NCBI GenBank assembly: GCA_965279075.1
Contig: CBDIHI010000008.1
Span: forward strand, 124,001-188,000
Direction: 5' to 3'
Length of the DNA stretch: 64,000 nucleotides
Source of the DNA: SZAS-79 sp965279075
GTDB taxonomy: Bacteria; Pseudomonadota; Gammaproteobacteria; Burkholderiales; SG8-39
Shown piece after piece: positions 58,134 through 64,000 of this stretch (position 1 is its first letter; each line of letters starts with the position of its first letter). Position numbers and translations under genes: made by a program. The notes under the pieces were generated by a model. It was not told where the DNA came from. It saw only the letters and a list, made by a program, of their open reading frames with translations, and made no database searches.

Positions 58134-59573
58134 TTATTTACGCACGATGAAAACGGACTTCTCGTCGACGTGCACGCCGGCGTCGTCCTCGGCCTCGACC
58201 AGGAAGCGGATCTTGTGGGTGCCCGGCTGCGCCTGCCCCGGCTGGATCCGCACCCTGACCGCGACCATCTGCGTGGTGGCGCCCGGGAGGTCGGCGTGCC
58301 CGTCTCCTGCGACCTGCAGCGTGGGCAGGCCTTCGACGCGGATGCGGAAGCGCCGTTCCTTCTCGACCGTGTTCATCACCTGCAGCCGGTAGACGTTCTC
58401 GATCAGCCCGCCCTCCACTTCGCGCGACATGGCGCCGCGGTCGCGGATCACGTCCACCTTGAGCGGCACGCGCAGCCACAGGCTGGCCGATGCCGCGACG
58501 ATGATCGCACCGAGGATGGAAAGGTAGACCAGGACGCGGGGGCGCAGCGCGCGAACGAACATCTCGCGCCGCGTCAGGCGTTGCTCGACCGCATGCGTCG
58601 TCGAGTAACGGATGAGGCCGCGCGCGTAGCCCACCTTGTCCATGACCTGGTTGCAGCCGTCGATGCACGCCGCGCACCCGATGCATTCGTACTGCAGCCC
58701 GTTGCGGATGTCGATGCCGGTCGGGCAGACCTGCACGCAGATGCCGCAATCGACGCAGGCCCCGAGCCCCAGCGCCGAGGGGTCGGCCGACTTCGAGCGT
58801 GAGCCGCGCGGCTCGCCCCGCTCCTGGTCGTAGGTCACGATCATCGTGTCCTTGTCGAACATCGAGCTCTGGAAGCGCGCGTAAGGGCACATGTACTTGC
58901 AGACCTGCTCGCGCATCCAGCCGGCGTTGCCGTAGGTGGCGAAGCCGTAGAACAGGATCCAGAACGTCTCCCACGGGCCGGTGTCGAACGCGAACACTGC
59001 GGCGCCCAGGTCCCGGATCGGGGTGAAGTAGCCGACGAAGGTGAAGCCGGTCCACAGGCCGATGGCGGCCCAGGCGGCGTGCTTGGAGGCCTTGATGCCG
59101 AACTTGCGCACGCCGAGCGGCGCGGCATCGAGCTTCATGCGCTGGTTGCGGTCGCCCTCGATCTTTCTCTCCACCCACATGAAGATCTCGGTGTAGACGG
59201 TCTGCGGGCAGGCGTAACCGCACCACAGGCGTCCTGCGATCGCCGTGAACAGGAACAGCGAGAGCGCGGAGATGACCAGCAGTACGGTCAGGTAGATGAA
59301 GTCCTGCGGCCAGAAGACCAGGCCGAAGATGTAGAACTTGCGGTGCGCGAGGTCGAACAGCACTGCCTGGCGGCCGTTCCATTCCAGCCACGCGATCCCG
59401 TAGAACACGAGCTGCGTGGCCCAGACCAGCGTCCAGCGCCAGGCCGCGAACCACCCCTGCACGTGGCGCGGGTGGATCTTGGCCCGGATCTCGTAGAGGG
59501 ACTCCTCCACGGGGTCGGCCGGCGACGCCAGGCCGATGCCCCGGGCATCGACCGGGCGAACGTCGTCCTTCAT
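58134..59573 (-). CDS. ccoG: cbb3 oxidase accessory ferredoxin-type protein CcoG
   Basis: A 479-residue membrane iron-sulfur protein with five helices in the first ~210 residues and an Ig-like C-terminal periplasmic domain. C-x2-C-x2-C-x3-CP clusters: CVDCGICVQVCP and CIGCAACIDGC. The sequence VLVYLSILGAIIVAASASLW is the last helix. CcoG is thought to reduce copper or serve electron transfer during Cu-B site assembly. ATG 59573 overlaps the ccoP stop by one base (TGATG). Confidence 0.93.
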   Translation of the reverse strand: MKDDVRPVDARGIGLASPADPVEESLYEIRAKIHPRHVQGWFAAWRWTLVWATQLVFYGIAWLEWNGRQAVLFDLAHRKFYIFGLVFWPQDFIYLTVLLVISALSLFLFTAIAGRLWCGYACPQTVYTEIFMWVERKIEGDRNQRMKLDAAPLGVRKFGIKASKHAAWAAIGLWTGFTFVGYFTPIRDLGAAVFAFDTGPWETFWILFYGFATYGNAGWMREQVCKYMCPYARFQSSMFDKDTMIVTYDQERGEPRGSRSKSADPSALGLGACVDCGICVQVCPTGIDIRNGLQYECIGCAACIDGCNQVMDKVGYARGLIRYSTTHAVEQRLTRREMFVRALRPRVLVYLSILGAIIVAASASLWLRVPLKVDVIRDRGAMSREVEGGLIENVYRLQVMNTVEKERRFRIRVEGLPTLQVAGDGHADLPGATTQMVAVRVRIQPGQAQPGTHKIRFLVEAEDDAGVHVDEKSVFIVRK

Positions 59574-60490
59574 CACCTGGCCGGCGCGGCAGCCGGCTGC
59601 GACAGCGAGTAGACGTAGCCGGCAAGCAGGTGGATCTTCGCCGGGCTCAGCAGGTCCTTGTGGGCCGGCATCTGGTTGTTGCGGCCCTGCGTGACCGTCT
59701 CGATGATGGTCTGCTCGCCGGAACCGTACAGCCAGGTCTTGTCGGTGAGGTTGGGCGCGCCGAGCGCCGGGTTGCCTTTGCCTTCGGGACCATGGCAGGC
59801 GGCGCAGGTCTGGGCAAAGATCTCCTTACCCCGGCCGGTGCGCAGGCTGTCATTGGCCATGCCGGACAGCGACATCACGTAGTGGGCCACGTCCTTGGTC
59901 TTGTCCGCGCCGAGCGACGGGCCGAACGGCGGCATGATGCCGTTGCGCCCGTCCGTGATCGACGCCTTGATGACCTCCGGCTCGCCGCCGTAGAGCCAGT
60001 CCTTGTCGGACAGGTTCGGGAAGCCCTTGCTGCCGCCTGCATCCGACGCGTGGCACTGCGCGCAGTTGTTGAGGAACAGCTTCTGGCCCACCGCGCGGGC
60101 GGCCGGGTCCGCGGCCAGCGCCTTCACGTCCAGGCTGGCGAACTTCTGGTACAGCGGCCCGAACTCCTTCTCGGCCGCCGCGTTTTCCTCCGCCAGCTGC
60201 CCGACCTGGGTCCACTTGAGCGAGCCGGCGTAGCTGCCGAGGCCCGGATACAGGTAGAGGTAGCCGAGGCCGAAGACGATCGTGATGTAGAACAGCCACA
60301 TCCACCACCGGGGCAGCGGGTTGTTGTACTCGCCTAGGTCCTCGTCCCAGGTGTGGCCCGTGGTCTCGGCCTTGCCGCCGGCGACCTTGCGTGTGCTCTG
60401 CATCTTCAGCAACACCCCGCAGGCGATGACCGAGACGAGGGTCAGCGCCGTGACGTAGATGTCCCAGAAGCCGCTCGTGAACTGGCTCAT
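59573..60490 (-). CDS. ccoP: cbb3 oxidase diheme cytochrome c subunit CcoP
   Basis: A 305-residue subunit with two CXXCH heme c sites (CAQCH and CAACH) in tandem cytochrome c domains (about 125-205 and 215-300) and two N-terminal membrane helices (WDIYVTALTLVSVIACGVLL; WWMWLFYITIVFGLGYLYLYPG). It transfers electrons from the bc1 complex/cytochrome c to CcoO and CcoN. Overlaps ccoQ by four bases and ccoG by one. Confidence 0.96.
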   Translation of the reverse strand: MSQFTSGFWDIYVTALTLVSVIACGVLLKMQSTRKVAGGKAETTGHTWDEDLGEYNNPLPRWWMWLFYITIVFGLGYLYLYPGLGSYAGSLKWTQVGQLAEENAAAEKEFGPLYQKFASLDVKALAADPAARAVGQKLFLNNCAQCHASDAGGSKGFPNLSDKDWLYGGEPEVIKASITDGRNGIMPPFGPSLGADKTKDVAHYVMSLSGMANDSLRTGRGKEIFAQTCAACHGPEGKGNPALGAPNLTDKTWLYGSGEQTIIETVTQGRNNQMPAHKDLLSPAKIHLLAGYVYSLSQPAAAPAR

Positions 60491-60639
60491 TTGGACTCTC
60501 CTTCGCCGTCGTCGAACACGAGCCGGGCGTCCTGCTCGAAGCGCTCGCGCCGCGCCGGGCCGTAGGCCCACCAGACGACGCCGAGAAACGCGGCGAACGC
60601 AAGCAACGTCATAAGATTCCTCAAGGTATTGATGTCCAT
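60487..60639 (-). CDS. ccoQ: cbb3 oxidase small subunit CcoQ
   Basis: A 50-residue protein starting MDINTLRNLMTLLAFAAFLGVVWWAYGPARRERFEQDARL, the single-helix CcoQ/FixQ layout (basic juxtamembrane tail). ATG 60639 with AGGAAG upstream is in frame with a second ATG at 60612 and matches usual CcoQ starts. The stop overlaps the ccoP ATG by four bases. CcoQ stabilises the oxidase and tunes its assembly. Confidence 0.93.
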   Translation of the reverse strand: MDINTLRNLMTLLAFAAFLGVVWWAYGPARRERFEQDARLVFDDGEGESK

Positions 60640-60649
60640 TGCCGCTTCC

Positions 60650-61264
60650 TCAGTTGGATTTCTTCAGCGCGGTGCCCAGCACCTGCAGGTAGGAGACCAG
60701 TGCGTCCATTTCGCTCTTGCCCTTCAGGTCGGCTGGCGCCTTGGCGATCTCCTCGTCCGTGTAGGGCACGCCCACCAGCCGCAGGGCGCGCATCTTCGCT
60801 TCGATGTCGGCCGCGTTGGCCGGCGTTCCTGCAAGCCAGGTGTAGGCGGGCATGTTGGACTCGGGCACGACGTCCCGCGGGTTGTTCAGGTGGATGCGGT
60901 GCCATTCGTCCGAATAGCGCCCGCCGACGCGGTGCAGGTCCGGCCCGGTGCGCTTGGAGCCCCACTGGAACGGGTGGTCGTAGACAAACTCGCCGGCGGT
61001 CGAGTAGTGGCCATAGCGCTCCACCTCGGCGCGGAACGGGCGGATCATCTGCGAATGGCAGTTGTAGCAGCCCTCGCGGATGTAGACGTCGCGCCCGGTC
61101 AACTGCACGGGCGTGTACGGCTTCAGCCCGGCCACGGGCTCGGTGACGGACTTCTGGAACGACAGCGGGACGATCTCGACGAGGCCGCCGACGCTGACCA
61201 CCAGGATGACGAGGACGATCAGCAGCGCCTGGTTGCGCTCGATCATGTCATGGGTAAGTTTCAT
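60650..61264 (-). CDS. ccoO: cbb3 oxidase monoheme cytochrome c subunit CcoO
   Basis: A 204-residue membrane-anchored cytochrome c: MIERNQALLIVLVILVVSVGGLVEI anchors the N-terminus, then CYNCHSQMIRPFRAEVERYG with the CXXCH heme site, HPFQWGSKRTGPDLHRVGGRYSDEWH, and an axial Met in SNMPAYTWL. The start ATG 61264 was chosen over the longer frame because the family homology begins MKLTHDMIE. It precedes ccoQ by ten bases. Confidence 0.96.
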   Translation of the reverse strand: MKLTHDMIERNQALLIVLVILVVSVGGLVEIVPLSFQKSVTEPVAGLKPYTPVQLTGRDVYIREGCYNCHSQMIRPFRAEVERYGHYSTAGEFVYDHPFQWGSKRTGPDLHRVGGRYSDEWHRIHLNNPRDVVPESNMPAYTWLAGTPANAADIEAKMRALRLVGVPYTDEEIAKAPADLKGKSEMDALVSYLQVLGTALKKSN

Positions 61265-61283
61265 CGCTCGATCCTTGTCGTTG

Positions 61284-62711
61284 TCAGGCGTGAGCCAGTG
61301 CGGGCGCCGGGATGGGCGCATCTAATGCCTTGCTGCCGGACACCGTCTTCACGACGTTGTAGGCCATGATCAGCATCCCCGACAGGTACAGGATCCCGCC
61401 GAGCAGCCGCACCGTGTAGTACGGGTAGGTGGCCTTGACGCTCTCGACGAACGTGTAGGTCAGGGTTCCGTCCTCGCCCACCGCGCGCCACATGAGGCCC
61501 TGCATGACCCCGGCGATCCACATCGCGGAGATGTAGAGGACGATGCCGATCGTCGCCACCCAGAAGTGGACGTTGATGAGTCGCACCGACCACATTTCCT
61601 TCTGGCCGAAGAGCTTCGGGATCAGGAAGTAGATCGAGCCGATCGACACCAGGCCCACCCAGCCCAGCGCGCCGCTGTGCACGTGGCCGACGGTCCAGTC
61701 GGTGTAGTGCGAAAGCGCGTTCACGGTCTTGATCGACATCATCGGGCCCTCGAAAGTCGACATGCCGTAGAACGAGAGCGACACGATCAGGAACTTGAGG
61801 ATCGGGTCCTCGCGCAGTTTGTGCCACGCGCCCGACAGCGTCATCATGCCGTTGATCATTCCGCCCCAGGAAGGCGCGAGCAGGATCAGCGAGAAGATCA
61901 TGCCGATCGACTGCGCCCAGTCGGGCAGCGCCGTGTAGTGCAGGTGGTGGGGGCCGGCCCACATGTAGGTGAAGATCAGGGCCCAGAAGTGCACCACCGA
62001 CAGCCGGTACGAGTACACCGGGCGCTCGGCCTGCTTGGGGATGAAGTAATACATCATCCCGAGGAAGCCGGCGGTCAGGAAGAAGCCCACCGCGTTGTGG
62101 CCGTACCACCACTGCACCATGGCGTCCTGCGCCCCGGCGTAGACCGAGTACGACTTCCAGAACGTGACCGGCACCGCCGCGCTGTTGACGATGTGCAGGA
62201 TCGCGACGGTAATGATGAAGGCGCCGAAGAACCAGTTGGCCACATAGATGTGCGCGACCTTGCGCTTGAAGAGCGTGCCGAAGAAGACGATGGCGTAGGA
62301 CACCCACACCACGGCGATCAGGATGTCGATCGGCCATTCGAGCTCGGCGTATTCCTTGGAAGTTGTGATGCCGAGCGGCAAGGTGACGGCGGCCAGCACA
62401 ATGACCGCCTGCCAGCCCCAGAACGTGAATGCCGCCAGCCCGTCGGAAAAGATCCTCGCATGACAGGTGCGCTGCACGACGTAGTAGCTGGTTGCGAAAA
62501 GGGCGCACCCGCCGAATGCGAAGATCACCGCGTTCGTGTGCAGCGGGCGGAGCCGCCCGTAGGACAGCCAGGCCTGGTTGAAGTTGAGCTCGGGCCAGAT
62601 GAGCTGGGCCGCGATGATCACGCCCACGAGCATGCCCACGATGCCCCAGACGACGGTCATGACCGCGAACTGCCGGACGACCTTGTAGTTGTATGTTGTT
62701 TCAGCTTGCAT
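61284..62711 (-). CDS. ccoN: cbb3 oxidase catalytic subunit CcoN
   Basis: A 475-residue heme-copper oxidase subunit I of C type, 12 predicted helices. It contains LRPLHTNAVIFAFGGCALFATSYYVVQRTCHARI, WGWQAVIVLAAVTLPLGITTS, QWWYGHNAVGFFLTAGFLGMMYYFIP (Cu-B His region with Tyr), WAGPHHLHYTALPDWAQSIG and VNALSHYTDWTVGHVHSGALGWVG (heme His ligands). ATG 62711 with GGAGA is chosen; a longer in-frame stretch upstream is unconserved. A perfect Fnr box lies 68-81 bases before the start with a TAGCAT -10 at class II spacing. Confidence 0.97.
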   Translation of the reverse strand: MQAETTYNYKVVRQFAVMTVVWGIVGMLVGVIIAAQLIWPELNFNQAWLSYGRLRPLHTNAVIFAFGGCALFATSYYVVQRTCHARIFSDGLAAFTFWGWQAVIVLAAVTLPLGITTSKEYAELEWPIDILIAVVWVSYAIVFFGTLFKRKVAHIYVANWFFGAFIITVAILHIVNSAAVPVTFWKSYSVYAGAQDAMVQWWYGHNAVGFFLTAGFLGMMYYFIPKQAERPVYSYRLSVVHFWALIFTYMWAGPHHLHYTALPDWAQSIGMIFSLILLAPSWGGMINGMMTLSGAWHKLREDPILKFLIVSLSFYGMSTFEGPMMSIKTVNALSHYTDWTVGHVHSGALGWVGLVSIGSIYFLIPKLFGQKEMWSVRLINVHFWVATIGIVLYISAMWIAGVMQGLMWRAVGEDGTLTYTFVESVKATYPYYTVRLLGGILYLSGMLIMAYNVVKTVSGSKALDAPIPAPALAHA

Positions 62712-62778
62712 GAAAGGGATCTCCCGTTGCGGTAGGCCTGCGCCGGTTCCAATGCTAGGGATTGGACAAAAAGGGTTG

Positions 62779-62792
62779 TTGACCCAGATCAA
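62779..62792 (-). promoter_or_regulatory. Fnr/Anr box upstream of ccoN
   Basis: TTGACCCAGATCAA matches TTGAY-N4-ATCAA. A TAGCAT -10 begins at 62757, 28.5 bases from the box centre, the class II distance. The box overlaps the last codon and stop codon of ccoS on the same strand. Confidence 0.85.
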
Positions 62793-62950
62793 ACGCGGGG
62801 GGGGCCCGGCGTGTCGTCGTCATCAAGCACGTCCAGGGCCGGCCGGTCGAGGTCGTCGAATTGCCCGGTCTGCAGCGCGCGCCAGAACACCGCGCCGATG
62901 ATGAGCACCAGCACCACCGAGACCGGCACGAGGAGGTAGAGGCTTTCCAT
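62789..62950 (-). CDS. ccoS: cbb3 oxidase maturation protein CcoS
   Basis: A 53-residue single-helix protein (MESLYLLVPVSVVLVLIIGAVFWRALQTGQFDDLDRPALDVLDDDD), which is the standard CcoS form: Leu-rich helix, then FWRALQTGQFDDLD. It acts with CcoI in heme and copper insertion. Its ATG lies two bases after the ccoI stop. The stop codon lies inside the Fnr box for ccoN. Confidence 0.94.
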   Translation of the reverse strand: MESLYLLVPVSVVLVLIIGAVFWRALQTGQFDDLDRPALDVLDDDDTPGPPRV

Positions 62951-62952
62951 CG

Positions 62953-64000
62953 CTAGGGCTGTCCCTGCGGAGCGTCCGCAAGCCGCATCGCGAGCCGCAT
63001 GGAGTTGAGGACCACCACCGCGGAACTGGCCGCCATGCCGATGGCCGCCTCCCACGGGCCGATCAGGCCGGACGCCGCGGCCGGCAGCGCGACGATGTTG
63101 TAGGCCAGTGCCCAGCCGAAGTTCTGCCGGATGGTCGCCGTGGTGAGCCGCGCGATTCGCGCTGCGTCGAGCACGCCCTGCAGCCTGCCCGAGAGGAGCA
63201 CGAGGTCGGCCTGTTGCTGCGCGAGGGGCGCACCCTGCCCCATGGCGATGGACACGTCGGCCTGGGCCAGTACGGGGGCGTCGTTCAGGCCGTCCCCCAC
63301 CATGCAGACGCGCCGGCCGTCGTCCTGCAGGCGCTCGACGAAAGCGTGCTTGTCCTGCGGAGAGACGCCGCCCATGCGCGAATCGAGGCCCAGGCCATCC
63401 GCCAGTTCGCCAACCACCCTGGGGTCGTCGCCGCTGAGCAGGTGGACACGCAGGTCGCGCTCACGCAATCCTGCGACCAGGCCGGGCGCATCTGCGCGCA
63501 GCCGGTCCGAGAACGAGAAGCAGGCGAGCCAACCCGAGGCGCTTCCGAGGTACACGGGAGAACCTTGGGAGAAACCAGCGTCGCCCGACGGCGTATCGCC
63601 GGCGATCTCCTGCACGAACCGCAGGCTCCCGAGCCTGTATCGCGCGCCGTCGACGTCCGCCTCGACGCCCTTGCCGGGATGGTGCGTCGCTTGCGTGGCC
63701 GTGGGCATAGCCCCGGTGCGGGGCTGGGTAAGCAGCGCCTTCGCCACCGGATGGCTGCACCCGGCCTCGAGGGCCTGCGCGAACGCAAGGCACCGGCCAC
63801 GATCCGCAGCCCCAAGCGTACGAACCTCCGCCAGACCGGGCCTGCCTTCGGTCAGGGTGCCGGTCTTGTCCAGCACCACGTCGGTGACCGCGGCAAGGGT
63901 TTCGATCGCCTGCGCGCGGGTCAGGACGATGCCGCGCCGGGCCAGCGCCGAAGTGGCCGACGTAAGGGCAATGGGCGCCGCCAACCCGAGCGCGCACGGA
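62953..64000 (-). CDS. ccoI: CcoI/FixI copper-transporting P-type ATPase, C-terminal part
   Basis: The last ~349 residues of a Cu+ P-type ATPase; the N-terminus runs off the right edge. The window shows the end of the CPC motif (PCALGLAAPIALT), phosphorylation loop VLDKTGTLTEGRP, HP motif (SHPVAKALLTQ), GDGLNDAPVLAQADVSIAMG and the final helices (NFGWALAYNIVALPAAASGLIGPWEAAIGMAASSAVVVLNSMRL). The neighbour ccoS and the operon order identify it as the CopA2/CcoI type that delivers copper to cbb3 oxidase. Confidence 0.92.
   Translation of the reverse strand, partial: PCALGLAAPIALTSATSALARRGIVLTRAQAIETLAAVTDVVLDKTGTLTEGRPGLAEVRTLGAADRGRCLAFAQALEAGCSHPVAKALLTQPRTGAMPTATQATHHPGKGVEADVDGARYRLGSLRFVQEIAGDTPSGDAGFSQGSPVYLGSASGWLACFSFSDRLRADAPGLVAGLRERDLRVHLLSGDDPRVVGELADGLGLDSRMGGVSPQDKHAFVERLQDDGRRVCMVGDGLNDAPVLAQADVSIAMGQGAPLAQQQADLVLLSGRLQGVLDAARIARLTTATIRQNFGWALAYNIVALPAAASGLIGPWEAAIGMAASSAVVVLNSMRLAMRLADAPQGQP

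Overview
The window is GC-rich, densely coded DNA of a betaproteobacterium, most probably a Burkholderiales-type organism. Evidence for this: three periplasmic TTT/Bug-family solute receptors with no membrane partners nearby, a cbb3 oxidase locus in the order ccoI-ccoS-ccoN-ccoO-ccoQ-ccoP-ccoG-ccoH, an Fnr-type regulator with matching TTGAY-N4-RTCAA sites, and E. coli-type LexA and sigma70 signals. No rRNA, CRISPR array, IS element, integrase or replication origin was seen.

Layout. 1-16 kb is housekeeping and core metabolism: a class I aminotransferase fragment, an EamA exporter, threonine aldolase, Kup, a cold-shock protein with a long leader, a three-gene NAD(P)-linked 2-oxoacid:ferredoxin oxidoreductase operon, tRNA-Glu and tRNA-Ala beside gltX, a flavoprotein hydroxylase, and tRNA-Val. 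At 16.35-16.51 kb a perfect LexA box overlaps a promoter that drives only a 25-codon hydrophobic ORF. 16.5-25.1 kb carries ilvA and a leftward catabolic cluster: cupin, two flavin monooxygenases, two Bug receptors, acyl-CoA dehydrogenase, MaoC hydratase and a GST.

25.2-41.8 kb is a defence and toxin-antitoxin island: a broken HigB with an intact HigA, an ORF6N protein, a membrane-anchored Mrr-like nuclease, Mrr, and a type I restriction system (hsdR, hsdS, hsdM). A lower-GC three-gene insert (HigB toxin, HTH-ImmA/IrrE metalloprotease, beta-family protein) splits hsdS from hsdM. An ADP-ribosylglycohydrolase, a DUF433/DUF5615 pair, a PhoD-like phosphatase and VapBC follow.

41.8-64 kb moves from a UbiD/DUF169/cupin cluster to copper export (copA, copZ) and then a microaerobic/anaerobic block. 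This block holds universal stress proteins, hemN, a SafE-like membrane protein, a two-component pair, an orphan receiver, fnr, and the complete cbb3 oxidase locus running off the right edge inside ccoI. Fnr-type boxes lie upstream of hemN, ccoN and one usp gene, each at the spacing expected for class II activation. A weaker site lies upstream of another usp gene. This makes the block look like a compact Fnr regulon that includes its own regulator.

All calls come from reading the sequence and from recalled family features; no database search was run.
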